Origin: Paraburkholderia terricola
Lineage (GTDB): Bacteria > Pseudomonadota > Gammaproteobacteria > Burkholderiales > Burkholderiaceae
Direction: 5' to 3'
DNA length: 64,000 bases
Assembly: GCF_900142195.1 (NCBI RefSeq)
Contig: NZ_FRAB01000021.1
Coordinates: 39,263-103,262 of the forward strand
The position numbers and the translations under genes are program-made. A model generated the notes under the pieces. It was not told the DNA's origin. It did no database searches and was given only the letters and a program-made list of their open reading frames with translations. The stretch's first letter is position 1. Every line of letters begins with the position of its first letter. This document shows positions 16,558 through 25,439 of this stretch, one piece after another.

Positions 16558-17847
16558 ATGAAAGCAGATCTCGCCCTCGACATGAGTTCGAGCATAAGTA
16601 TTGAAGAGGAGGATGCCCTTTATAAGAAGGTCATCCTCCGGATTGTACCGTTGTTTTTTATCGGATTTATTCTGTCGTACCTCGATAGAGTAAATATAAG
16701 TTTTGCCAAACTTCAGATGGCGGCTGATTTTGGTTTGACCAATGCGTCTTTTGCTGTCGGCGCCAGCGTTTTCTTCTGGGGGTACATGCTGTTCGAAATC
16801 CCCAGCAACCTCGTTTTGCAAAAGGTCGGCGCGCGAGCGTGGATCGCACGGATCATGATCACGTGGGGAATCGTGTCCATGTTGATGATATTTTCCAGGA
16901 GTGAACCGGTCTTTTATTCGCTTCGCTTCTTGTTGGGCGTCTGCGAGGCTGGATTTGTTCCCGGTGTGATGTATTACACGAATACGTGGCTGCCTTCGAA
17001 GCGTCAAAGCGGGATGTATTCACTGTTCCTGATGGCGTTGCCGATCGCAGTTGTGCTTGGTGCACCGATCTCAGGGGCGATTCTTGAATCCATGAACGGC
17101 GTGGTGGGAATCAAGGGATGGCAGTGGCTGTTTATCCTTGAAGGTCTGCCTTCGGTTGTTCTCGGCGTGGTCATTCTACTGCTGCTCAGGAATAAACCGA
17201 GCGACGTCAAGTGGCTCACCGACAGTGAAAAGAGAATCATCGAGACCAACGTTGCCCGCGAGGCCGCGCACAAGTCGCATCGCGTTGCGGATGCGTTTAA
17301 ATCCGGCAAAGTCTATGCGCTGATTGTAGTCATGGTTTTATTCAACACCGGATTTTACGGCTTGACTTTCTGGATGCCGACACTTTTCAGGAACTCCGGC
17401 ATCGACAACAGCTTTCACGTTGGGCTCTACACCGCCATTCCTTTCGGCGCCGCTGCATTCTGCATGTTTTTCAACGCCAAGAAAGCTGAAAGGTCTGGTC
17501 GGATGCGCTTGCATGGAATGGTTCCTGTTTTACTGGCTTCCATCGGTCTTTTTCTGGCAACCCTCTTTCATGATCAGTTCTGGTTCTCACTTGCGATGCT
17601 GACGATGGCCGCATCTGGGATTCTTTCCTTGATGCCGATCTACTGGACGTTGCCCGGTCGAGTCCTGTCTGGTTCGGCGGCCGCAGCGGGGCTTGCGCTG
17701 ATTAATTCCTGTGGTAGTTTGTCCGGCGTATTGGGGTCATTGATCATCGGTTATTCTGGCATTCAGGTGGGTATGTATATCCTTTCAGCCTTCCTATTGC
17801 TGTGTGGGATGCTCTTTTATCTGGTTTGTCCGGCTAAGACAGCGTGA
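16558..17847 (+). CDS. MFS transporter, anion:cation symporter family
   Basis: A 429-residue 12-TM major facilitator of the ACS family (sugar acid, phthalate and tartrate porters). Family features: first TM pair with SYLDRVNISFAKLQM (about 38-52), the loop-2 region and central hydrophilic loop at about 205-235 before TM7. I start at 16558 because GGAGG lies 8-12 nt upstream; the ATG at 16549 overlaps that site. Probably imports the substrate of the upstream reductase. A hairpin follows 6 bp past the stop. Confidence 0.9.
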   Translation: MKADLALDMSSSISIEEEDALYKKVILRIVPLFFIGFILSYLDRVNISFAKLQMAADFGLTNASFAVGASVFFWGYMLFEIPSNLVLQKVGARAWIARIMITWGIVSMLMIFSRSEPVFYSLRFLLGVCEAGFVPGVMYYTNTWLPSKRQSGMYSLFLMALPIAVVLGAPISGAILESMNGVVGIKGWQWLFILEGLPSVVLGVVILLLLRNKPSDVKWLTDSEKRIIETNVAREAAHKSHRVADAFKSGKVYALIVVMVLFNTGFYGLTFWMPTLFRNSGIDNSFHVGLYTAIPFGAAAFCMFFNAKKAERSGRMRLHGMVPVLLASIGLFLATLFHDQFWFSLAMLTMAASGILSLMPIYWTLPGRVLSGSAAAAGLALINSCGSLSGVLGSLIIGYSGIQVGMYILSAFLLLCGMLFYLVCPAKTA

Positions 17848-17853
17848 CCACGC

Positions 17854-17886
17854 GGCGATAGAGAGTATCTGCCCGTCTCTATCGCC
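17854..17886 (+). terminator. Hairpin after the MFS gene
   Basis: GGCGATAGAGA, 11-nt loop, TCTCTATCGCC. Perfect 11-bp stem, but no T-run behind it, so it may act as a bidirectional or Rho-assisted stop or protect the 3' end. Nothing recognisable lies between here and 18190. Confidence 0.55.
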
Positions 17887-18190
17887 TACTTGAACAATGC
17901 GACGTTCGGCCGTTCATTCTCTTTGGTCTCGGATGGCCGGTGTGGGCTGATATCGTCCACCCTGGCCAATTCTTCCGAGCAGAAGTGCGTCGAATGGACT
18001 TGCCGCTAGAAAAGTGACGTCGTTGGCGCGCTCGTATACCACGCTCCCAATTTATGCGTCGATGTGCTCCGCTACGCGGATTGCACCGCGGTTGACGCTT
18101 TAGAGAGAAATAACGTTTGACGGCGGATTCGCACCGATCTACTTTCCTTTCTGGCAGAAACAACGGAATCATCCGCAGAGGGAAGAGGCC

Positions 18191-18283
18191 ATGAAAACCA
18201 CTTCGTTGACGTTGTATATCGACGGAAAGTGCCCGCTATGCGTTGTGCGTTTAGATCCCCTTCATGGCGCGGTCCCTGCCTGA
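18191..18283 (+). pseudogene. Truncated DCC-family (DUF393) thiol oxidoreductase
   Basis: Thirty codons, MKTTSLTLYIDGKCPLCVVR then a divergent tail and stop. The YIDGKCPLC block is the N-terminal active-site signature of the DCC family of thiol-disulfide oxidoreductase-like proteins, which are normally about 120-140 residues. The frame has a ribosome site (AGAGGAAGAGG). After the motif the sequence runs straight into the next gene, so about 100 codons have been lost. Confidence 0.6.
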
Positions 18284-18300
18284 TGCACCAATTTAATGTC

Positions 18301-18654
18301 ATGACCGACATGCGAAACGCGCCATACATCAAAAGCCGGTTGCTGATCGTCGCGGCGCTCGCGTTGCCCGCGTTCGTTTTCACCATCGGCTGTAAGTCGA
18401 CGGCGACGCCGTCCGCGACCGCGCCGCGGGAGATCGCCACTGACGACGCTGCGCTTGCCATCAGGGTGCACCGGGCGCTCGTCGCGGAACCGGGGTTGAG
18501 AGCGTTGCCGATGAGCGTCGCGACGTATCGGGGCGTTGTGCAGTTGTCGGGATACGTGGATTCGGAGGTACAGATCCAGAAAGCGCTTGCCGTGACGCGC
18601 GGCGTGCCGGGGGTGCGATCCGTGAGCAACGATCTGCACCTCAGGCCGCAATGA
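18301..18654 (+). CDS. BON-domain lipoprotein
   Basis: A 117-residue protein with signal peptide and lipobox FTIGC (Cys near residue 29), followed by one BON domain (about 44-115): DDAALAIRVHRALV, VVQLSGYVDSEVQIQKA, VPGVRSVSNDL. BON lipoproteins bind phospholipid or other envelope surfaces and are induced by osmotic or envelope stress (OsmY/DolP-like). In-frame ATG at 18283 overlaps the stop of the truncated DCC gene and is an alternative start. Confidence 0.8.
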   Translation: MTDMRNAPYIKSRLLIVAALALPAFVFTIGCKSTATPSATAPREIATDDAALAIRVHRALVAEPGLRALPMSVATYRGVVQLSGYVDSEVQIQKALAVTRGVPGVRSVSNDLHLRPQ

Positions 18655-19200
18655 CGCGCCTTCGCCGAAAACAGATGACGAACCAAGTAACGCAGGAGAG
18701 GGCGCCAAAACGAGGGCTGTCTCACAAGCGACAGGATCCTGGCGCGAGACAGCAATGCGTGTGCTGCGCGAGGGCGGTTCCGCCAATGGCATAGTGCATC
18801 TGCGTTTTGATGACCATTCCCCTGCGCTCCATGACGGTCACCGGTTTCCGGGCCGACCGTGAACGACCCGTAACGGTCCCTCGATATTCCCGAAAGCGGC
18901 CATTCCGCTCGGGCGCCCAAGTACCTTGCGTTATCGTTACGATGAGATCCCGTCGTTCGTCGCGTGACGCCGATTCATGCAAACCAAAGCACTTATCCAT
19001 CTGGCTACAATGCTGCACCTATCGATCGTCTTGATCGCGCCATGCTCGATTTCAGGGATGCGTGGGCGTTCAGCAGCGAACACATAAGCCGTCTACGGGC
19101 TGCAAACGTGGCCATTCGCGACATGCACGCCGGCGATCTTTTTGCTCGCCGTGTTTCCGCGGCCCTTCGCCAATATTGTGCTCTATGACAACTAGCCCGC
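18655..19200. other. Intergenic region, no certain gene
   Basis: The only candidate is a GTG-initiated 74-codon plus-strand frame at 18964-19188 (VTPIHANQSTYPSGYNAAPI and onward). Its amino-acid composition is plausible and helix-forming, but it has no clear ribosome site and no family I recognise. Confidence 0.3.
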
Positions 19201-19962
19201 TCAGGACGCCTGTTTGCCTACAACGATGTTGGTTGCACGGTTTGCAGCGACAATATCGGCGTGGGTGGGACTGGGGCCGAGGCTGGCGAAAACCTCCGGC
19301 AACCGGTCGCGTATCCTGGGCGCAATCCCAGGAGCCGCCGCAGCCAGCGCCTTGCGCGTGGCATCCGCATCGTAGTCGCAGCAATACGTGGGGGTTGATG
19401 GCTGCTGGCGCCAGGATTCCGCGAGCAAGCCGGCATCGACCGGATCGAAGCCCATCTGATTCACAAGCTCCATCACGATTACCTTGGAGCGCAGGTCATC
19501 CCCCGCCACAGCGACGGCGAGGCGGCCAGGCGTCTCCTCCGGCTGGCCCAACTCTGCGAGCGTGTAGGCCAGCACGTTGTTGAATGCCTTGATGACAGGG
19601 CGCCCGATCTGTCTGGATACCCAGACGCTTTCGGGCATTCCTTCGTCGATTTCTGGAATGTGCGGGTCGCGCATGTCCGGATAGTAGTTGCCAGTGTCGA
19701 CGACGATCGCGTCAGCCGCTACAGAACCAAACAAATCTGCAGGAAGCGCCTGTATGGCGGGCAGCGGAATCGAAACGATGATGACTTCCGCGCCATCGAC
19801 CGCGCCGCGAACATCCACGGCTTGCGCGCCGATCTCGTCGGCGAACTCTCGAACACCATCCACGCCACGAGAGTTCGCGACGCGGACTTCATGGCCTGCC
19901 GCGCTTAACTTCCGGGCCAGGGAAGCGCCAATGTTTCCTGTTCCGACGATCCCGATTTTCAT
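19201..19962 (-). CDS. NAD(P)-binding oxidoreductase (F420-reductase-like)
   Basis: A 253-residue protein with an N-terminal Rossmann motif, MKIGIVGTGNIGASLARKL, and the NADPH-preferring loop VANSRG of the NADP oxidoreductase coenzyme-F420-dependent family, followed by VIKAFNNVLAYTL typical of the same group. In non-F420 bacteria such proteins are NADPH-dependent reductases of unknown substrate. I place the start at 19962, ignoring 11 in-frame codons upstream. Divergent from an HxlR regulator that likely controls it. Confidence 0.82.
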   Translation of the reverse strand: MKIGIVGTGNIGASLARKLSAAGHEVRVANSRGVDGVREFADEIGAQAVDVRGAVDGAEVIIVSIPLPAIQALPADLFGSVAADAIVVDTGNYYPDMRDPHIPEIDEGMPESVWVSRQIGRPVIKAFNNVLAYTLAELGQPEETPGRLAVAVAGDDLRSKVIVMELVNQMGFDPVDAGLLAESWRQQPSTPTYCCDYDADATRKALAAAAPGIAPRIRDRLPEVFASLGPSPTHADIVAANRATNIVVGKQAS

Positions 19963-20018
19963 AGCTGTATCCTCAATGTCGCATCCAGCACCCACTTTAG
20001 CTGGCTTATGTGGTAATG

Positions 20019-20043
20019 GTAAGTACCGACTAAAAAGTAAGTA
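20019..20043. promoter_or_regulatory. Candidate HxlR binding sites
   Basis: Direct repeats GTAAGTA at 20019-20025 and 20037-20043, 18 bp apart, within the 91-bp divergent region. Spacing fits a dimeric winged-helix regulator. Confidence 0.4.
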
Positions 20044-20053
20044 GCATACCGAG

Positions 20054-20434
20054 GTGTTTGTGTCTCAAGAGCGTGAATGGAACTGCGAAGATCCCAAAAA
20101 GCGGCTTGAATGGGCCGAGGCGACGACAGAGGCCCTCCGGGTTCTGGAGGGCAAGTGGAAGATCGTCATCATTTGCCAGCTGTTTGCCGCAAAAGGCCCG
20201 CTGCGATTCTCCGATCTGGAGAAGCTGATTGACGGCATCAACCAGAAAATGCTGATTCAGCAGCTCAAGCAGCTGGAGAAAGACGGCATCCTGCGGCGAA
20301 CGGTGTATCCACAAGTGCCGCCGAAGGTAGAGTATGAACTTTGCGATATGGGATATGCGCTCGGGCCGTCGATGCAAGCGTTAATCGAGTGGGCCGAGAT
20401 GAGGCGCAAACGTTCCGCAGGTAACGGCTACTGA
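20054..20434 (+). CDS. HxlR-family transcriptional regulator
   Basis: A 126-residue winged-helix protein. The HxlR core ALRVLEGKWKIVIICQLF followed by LRFSDLEKLIDGINQKMLIQ and a beta-wing RTVYPQVPPKVEYEL is clear. The cysteine at residue about 11 (WNCEDP) is in the N-terminal position that senses electrophiles or disulfides in several HxlR proteins. GTG start at 20054; GTG at 20060 is also possible. It ends 7 bp into the convergent TetR gene. Confidence 0.88.
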   Translation: MFVSQEREWNCEDPKKRLEWAEATTEALRVLEGKWKIVIICQLFAAKGPLRFSDLEKLIDGINQKMLIQQLKQLEKDGILRRTVYPQVPPKVEYELCDMGYALGPSMQALIEWAEMRRKRSAGNGY

Positions 20435-21024
20435 GAAACAGGCCGTGTCGGCGCGCCCGCGCGTAGTCCCGCCATCACGAAGTCTATGAGCCAGGCAAGT
20501 CGCGGCTGCCACTCGTCATTGAAATCGATCTGCCAGATGCCAGCACTTGCCAGGAAGAAGTCGTCAGTGGTGACGCCAGCCCGGATGGTTCCAGCTTTCT
20601 CATTTGCATCTAGCAGCAATTGGGCGGCAGCGACTACAGGGGCATAGCCCGCCTTTCCCGAACAGTCCCGCATGAACGACACCTCTCGCATTGCGTTGGC
20701 CAGGCCAGCCTTGGTCATCGCATATTCGGCAAGGCGCTTCATCCACTCCCGCAATGCCTGGTCAGGCGGGCGCGTCTGGAGCAGGTGCTCTGCGAAGTTT
20801 GCGACCTGCCACATCTCGTAGCGATAAACCTCCATCACCAATGTCTCCCGCGTCGGGAAATGACGATAAAAAGTCCCTTGCCCGACGCCCGCCTTCCTGG
20901 CGATCGTGCTCAGTGGCACATGTGCGGAAACGGTCAATTCCGCCAGTGCAACCGCCAGGATGCGCTCGCGATTTTGTAGCGCGTCAGCGCGTGCAGGGCG
21001 ATCCGTCTTTTGTGGCTGTGCCAT
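20428..21024 (-). CDS. TetR-family transcriptional regulator
   Basis: A 198-residue TetR-type repressor. HTH at about 35-58 (PLSTIARKAGVGQGTFYRHF) and an all-helical ligand domain with a TetR_C-like MREVSFMRDCSGKAGY segment. I start at MAQPQKTDR (21024) because a GGGGGG ribosome-like run lies just upstream; 11 more codons are in frame. Divergent from an SDR gene with two palindromic operators between them, the usual repressor-and-target layout. Confidence 0.9.
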   Translation of the reverse strand: MAQPQKTDRPARADALQNRERILAVALAELTVSAHVPLSTIARKAGVGQGTFYRHFPTRETLVMEVYRYEMWQVANFAEHLLQTRPPDQALREWMKRLAEYAMTKAGLANAMREVSFMRDCSGKAGYAPVVAAAQLLLDANEKAGTIRAGVTTDDFFLASAGIWQIDFNDEWQPRLAWLIDFVMAGLRAGAPTRPVSQ

Positions 21025-21050
21025 TTGTCCCCCCGAAGTATTTTGCCAAA

Positions 21051-21094
21051 CGGACAATTGTCCGGTACCCTACGCCTTAGCGGACACCTGTCCG
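21051..21094. promoter_or_regulatory. Paired TetR operators
   Basis: CGGACAATTGTCCG (21051-21064, fully symmetric) and CGGACACCTGTCCG (21081-21094, symmetric except the central CC), 30 bp centre to centre. They lie between the divergent TetR and SDR starts. Three helical turns between centres would place two dimers on the same DNA face. Confidence 0.85.
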
Positions 21095-21131
21095 TTTGAC
21101 ATTGTATCGATTTATCACTCTGGAGAAACAC

Positions 21132-21887
21132 ATGAAGGCTTCGGGCAATACAATCCTCATCACAGGATCGACTTCGGGCATAGGGCTCGGTCTGGCGGTG
21201 CGTTTTCATGAGGCGGGCAACAAGGTTATCGTCGCAGGCCGACGCAAGGCGCTGCTTGAGCAGATCACCACCGATCACCCGGGTATCGAGGCCATCGAAC
21301 TCGACGTGGCCGACGCCAAGTCCATCGTCCAGGCGAGCGAACTGGCAGCCGCGCGTTACCCCGACTTGAATGTCGTCATCAACAATGCCGGCATCATGTT
21401 GAGCGAAAATGTTCTGGAGCCGGACTCGCTGAGGCGTGCGGAAGAGTCGATCGCGATCAATCTTCTGGGCACCATTCGCATGACCTATGCGTTCTTGCCG
21501 CAACTTGTCCGGAAAAACGATGGCGTCATCATTAATGTCAGTTCGTCATTGGCGTTTGTTCCGTTCCCTATCGCCATGACCTACAGCGCCACCAAGGCGG
21601 CCGTTCATGCGTTTACCGAAGGCTTGCGCGTCCAACTCGCCAGCACTCCCGTGCGCGTGATCGAGTTGGCGCCTCCTGGCGTGCGCACCACGTTGTTCGG
21701 TCAGGAAAGTGACGAACAGGCCATGCCCCTGGAAGACTTCCTTGACGAGACGCTCGCCCTTTTGCATGCAGAGCCCACGCCGAAGGAAATCATCGTAGAA
21801 CGCGCCAAATTTTTCCGCACTGCCCAGGCTACCGGCAACTACGACAACTCCCTTGAGATGCTTTCCGCATGGAAGGCCTCGGATTGA
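21132..21887 (+). CDS. SDR-family oxidoreductase, TetR-controlled
   Basis: A 251-residue short-chain dehydrogenase of the DltE/YciK-like kind. Cofactor motif TGSTSGIGLGLA, an Arg-rich loop AGRRKA implying NADPH, NNAGIM, catalytic Ser of NVSSSLAF and YSATKAAVH (Tyr/Lys). Ribosome site CTGGAG, start at 21132. These genes are usually induced by quinones or other electrophiles through the adjacent TetR. Substrate unknown. Confidence 0.88.
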   Translation: MKASGNTILITGSTSGIGLGLAVRFHEAGNKVIVAGRRKALLEQITTDHPGIEAIELDVADAKSIVQASELAAARYPDLNVVINNAGIMLSENVLEPDSLRRAEESIAINLLGTIRMTYAFLPQLVRKNDGVIINVSSSLAFVPFPIAMTYSATKAAVHAFTEGLRVQLASTPVRVIELAPPGVRTTLFGQESDEQAMPLEDFLDETLALLHAEPTPKEIIVERAKFFRTAQATGNYDNSLEMLSAWKASD

Positions 21888-22052
21888 GAGCGTCGTCAAT
21901 GTCGATCGAATGCATTGTCGGCGTTTCTCTCACATGATGCTCTTCGCGTCGACTACCCAATGCGCCGACAAAGACGAGAAGAAGGCCCCTGATCGCGGGC
22001 CTTCCATGTTTGCGCAACTGTTCTTGCTAGTTATCCTTATTGAAGCGTTAAG

Positions 22053-23672
22053 TCATGTGCAAGTGTAGTTAGTCGTGGAAGTTATATCGCCGCTGCCATT
22101 GTAATGCGGTGCCTTGGGATAAAGGCAGACAGGCAGACTGCGTGAAGCAGTTGCGCTCGTTCGGAAAGTGTAAGTCAGTTGCGTGGGCGCCTCGCCCTGT
22201 TCTACCCACTTGATAATTGCACCCGGCCAATCGATCTGCGTGACGTCTTGCCCTGCGCCATGCGTGTTCGAAGGTACCAGGAAAAGCCTGGTATTAGTCG
22301 TCGGATCGGACAATCCCATCGTTCGAGCGATTGCAGTCGTCCTCGCGTCATTTCTCGCGTGCTCGTTTGGCGACAGCAGGTTATCGCCAATGTCGTGCCA
22401 TGAGATCAGCTTCTTCCCGGAAGCAACGAACTGTGCGATCGATTGCACGTCGTTGTCGATGCCGATTTGCTTCAGGCCCAGGCCGATAATGCCGTAATCG
22501 GTGTCGGGGTTAAAGGTTGCCTGCCTCGCGGGTGTGAGCCACGACTGATCGCCTGTCGCCAGGAACGCATAGACACCACCAAGCGACCCGAAGGCCCCTC
22601 CAAACGCTGAGTAGTCTGACCAGTTGAATCCGCTATAGATGACGGTACCGTCGGAGAGCGCCATTGGCGACGAATACTTCTGCAACGTGGTCACCTGTGT
22701 CGAAGACAGGCAGAGGGCGGGATTCGGGTTGGCAGTAGACAACCCACATTGCAGTAGCGCCGGACTGAAGTGGCAAGCTGCTGCATTCGTCAGATAGCCG
22801 TCGGCAAGCCCGTCTGAAGAGTCGCATGCTGCTACCGCAGCCTGATAGGAAGCTGTGTATTGGGCGTTTGTCAGCGCCGCAGCGGTACCAGCCGTCCCAC
22901 CGATCTGAAGCCATTTCGCTGTTTGTCCGGCCATGTCTTCGGTTTCGCATCCCGCCACGATACCGTCAAATTGATCCGGCCACCGTTGCGCCGCAATATA
23001 GCCTTCGCGGCCACCGTTTGAGCACCCGTTAAAGTACGACTTCGTTGGCGCTTTTCCGTAGAACGCGTTAATCACGGCTTTCGCGAACGATGTTGTTGTC
23101 CCGATCGACAGATATGCGTAGTCGGTGATCGAGGCCTGAGCCTGTGTTGTTCCAGTCAGCCAAACGGCCGGTGCGGCCTCGGCCGCCACTGCAGCCCGAT
23201 TTCCACCATTCGAAGCAGCGTAGACGGCACCGTACTTTGTGATGGTTGGATTAATCGCGGTAATGGTATTGGACGTGTCAAACGTGTACGCGGTGTAGAT
23301 CGTTCCGTCGAAACCGCCACCGCCATTCTGAAAATACCTCCCCGACCAGTTGTCGGGCACGTCAACCTCAATGTCGAGGAATGGCGCTCTCGTACCAGAA
23401 ACCTTGCAAATCCCTGCAGTGCTAACGCCTGAGATCGGCCCCACCCGACTGGTTGCAGTCACCGTTACGCCGGCAATCATTTGTCCTCTCAGAGACTCGC
23501 ACTTAGTGGTCAATTCGGCAACGGTGGCTCCGCCCGATCCAGCAGGTGGCGGCGTTGTCGCTTGTATGGAGCTGCCGCTACCGCCGCAGCCGCTCAAGTG
23601 AAATAGAACGATGGTGGTTCCGATCGCAAGGGCAATGCCCTTCAGCTGGTTACCTATCGTTTGCGGTCGCAT
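22053..23672 (-). CDS. Tannase/feruloyl-esterase family lipoprotein
   Basis: A 539-residue alpha/beta hydrolase of the tannase family, with lipobox HLSGC (Cys about 29) and a short Gly/Ser/Pro linker. The nucleophile motif GCSNGGREGY (Ser about 219) is intact, with the acidic residue likely Asp in WHDIGDNLL (about 427) and His in SNTHGAG (about 476). In characterised tannases and feruloyl esterases a Cys precedes the Ser and another follows the His to form a disulfide; here the first Cys is present but the residue after His is Gly, so the disulfide pairing is altered. It would hydrolyse plant phenolic esters in the envelope. Ribosome site ACGGAGA. Confidence 0.88.
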   Translation of the reverse strand: MRPQTIGNQLKGIALAIGTTIVLFHLSGCGGSGSSIQATTPPPAGSGGATVAELTTKCESLRGQMIAGVTVTATSRVGPISGVSTAGICKVSGTRAPFLDIEVDVPDNWSGRYFQNGGGGFDGTIYTAYTFDTSNTITAINPTITKYGAVYAASNGGNRAAVAAEAAPAVWLTGTTQAQASITDYAYLSIGTTTSFAKAVINAFYGKAPTKSYFNGCSNGGREGYIAAQRWPDQFDGIVAGCETEDMAGQTAKWLQIGGTAGTAAALTNAQYTASYQAAVAACDSSDGLADGYLTNAAACHFSPALLQCGLSTANPNPALCLSSTQVTTLQKYSSPMALSDGTVIYSGFNWSDYSAFGGAFGSLGGVYAFLATGDQSWLTPARQATFNPDTDYGIIGLGLKQIGIDNDVQSIAQFVASGKKLISWHDIGDNLLSPNEHARNDARTTAIARTMGLSDPTTNTRLFLVPSNTHGAGQDVTQIDWPGAIIKWVEQGEAPTQLTYTFRTSATASRSLPVCLYPKAPHYNGSGDITSTTNYTCT

Positions 23673-24646
23673 ATCTGTCTCCGTCTAGTTGTGATTCGAA
23701 GCATGGCTGCGCTGTCGTTCGCTATTACCATAGCCACCTAGTTAGGCGTCCTATCTATAAACCAGCTGTTTATTCCTTCTTTAGGTGAACATTATTCAGA
23801 TCCGCAGTTCGACGACTCACGCCAACACCGATGAACAATAGAAGGGGGTGGTGCGACCTTTCGAGAAAGGCGGCCAGACGACGGTGCTGGACCGGCGAGC
23901 CTCCACGCAATTCGCGTTGGGAAGTCCATGGTCGCTGCGCTGCGAGAAATTGTCAATAGCAAATGAGTTCGCTATTGACTAACTCAGGGTTAACTCCGTC
24001 GATTGAGGAAGATGGGTCGACGGGATGCCGTCGGAGTTGGAGCGTTAGGAAGGGATGGTTAAGTAGGCGGTGACCGGCACTCAAGATTGGATTGGGCCAG
24101 CCGCACGATCAGGAAAAAGTAGCGGGCTCTGATTGTCGAGGTGGGTAGCAGACCAGGTCGCTGGCCTCAGGGCGACCTTTCCCCTGAAAAGGGAACACGA
24201 ACCATTGGCATTCGGTAATTCGACCAACGAGCGCGGGTAAAACTTTGCGAAGCGCTGGTTGAGGGGCGGGACGCGTCATGGCCGACCTGTGCTCGACGGG
24301 CGGCACCGTTCACTCGTCCGACGCTGACGCTCGGGCGGGTGGCGCGCAACGTCCCCCGAACTGACACAATTGTTCACGTCCTTATAACCCTTGCCTCACA
24401 AGCAGCGGTGACGTTGGATCCCGGCGGGACTGCTAGTTGACGATGTTATTGTCGACACGCAACAGTTTCATGCTCTATGTCGCTGCCCGCACCGGGACAG
24501 CGGATTGTCGCCGATTCAGCACGAACGTCGACCGTCCGGAATTGGCCGGTTGTTGCCTGACGCGGAACAGGCCGCAAGCGGACATTCATCCGCAATCCAG
24601 GTAACAACGAACGTCGGCAAATGCCGAACTTCAGCCGTCTGGCCTA
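23673..24646. other. Long non-coding stretch
   Basis: Almost 1 kb without a supportable gene. A perfect hairpin GTCAATAGC-N10-GCTATTGAC is at 23952-23979. The rest has short open frames only and looks like degenerate repetitive intergenic sequence on the edge of a mobile-element scar. Confidence 0.5.
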
Positions 24647-25318
24647 CTAGTTAATGCGGTGCTTTTCATCGGTTTCACGATGACGACAATCGCCGTCCAC
24701 GTGAAGATACTGACCGGTGGTCGTGAGCGACGCATGGCCGAGATTGTCACGCACGAGCCGCAAGTCGATCTGTTGGCCCGCGATATGCGACCCTACGCTG
24801 GCCTCAGCTAATGCGCTGACGCCTGCTCCAGTTGATCGGCTCGTGGCGCATGCGTTTCGCCACGGGCACGCAGTGCGTCGGCTGTGCCGCCGAAAACCTG
24901 CTTGACGATGCGGTGCAGTGCGGCGCGCGTCAACGGTTTGAGCGACTGCCCGATCGGCAGTAACAGGGGCGTGTCTTCGTCCTGAGATGGAAGTGCCGGT
25001 AGTCTCCGTTCGCGACGGTATGTCGAGAGGTCCGCCATCATCTCCAAGGTGGCTGGCACCAGCGGCTCCCTTGCCGCCTTTGCCCAGCACCTCCAGCCAA
25101 CCAGAGATCTTCGCGGTTTACGACTCGGCGGCGGAAGAATCGGCCCATCGTGTTTTCACCCACTTCAGTGATCCGTAAGCCACCCAGATAGAGCAGGGCG
25201 AATAGCCAACACGTGCGCGAGTAATGCTCGCGCTCGCGGTCCGTTTCTTTCGGCACCGCCTGAATCCAGGTTTTGACCTCAAGCCACCGCTCGGGCGACA
25301 GATAGCGTGTGATACGCG
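24647..25318 (-). pseudogene. Tyrosine recombinase (phage integrase) remnant
   Basis: Minus-strand fragments in at least two frames assemble into an integrase core: PRITRYLSPERWLEVKTWIQ, the first catalytic-Arg region LLYLGGLRITEV, then after a frameshift LEVLGKGGKG, and the end LVRDNLGHASLTTTGQYLHV with the catalytic His and Tyr of the LGHxSLxTTxxY motif. Frameshifted and missing pieces, so inactive. Confidence 0.8.
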
Positions 25319-25433
25319 GCTTTTCCTGCCTCGAAGCTCTCCCGCACCATGCCAGTTTCTCGTCCATCGACCAGCGCCGCTGACGCTGCGGCCCCCTCAA
25401 TACTTCCATCACTTCTTGCTTGTTGTTAGTCAT
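25319..25433 (-). pseudogene. N-terminal fragment of an IS transposase (OrfA type)
   Basis: Starts MTNNKQEVMEVLRGPQRQRR and WSMDEKLA, then shifts frame to MVRESFEAGK. This is the N-terminus of an IS66/IS3-type helix-turn-helix transposase protein. It is cut at the junction with the integrase remnant. Confidence 0.65.
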
Positions 25434-25439
25434 GTACAC

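Noticed and set aside
18072..18920. 282-codon minus-strand frame
   Set aside because: Covers the BON lipoprotein gene and non-coding DNA; composition is not protein-like and no domain is visible.
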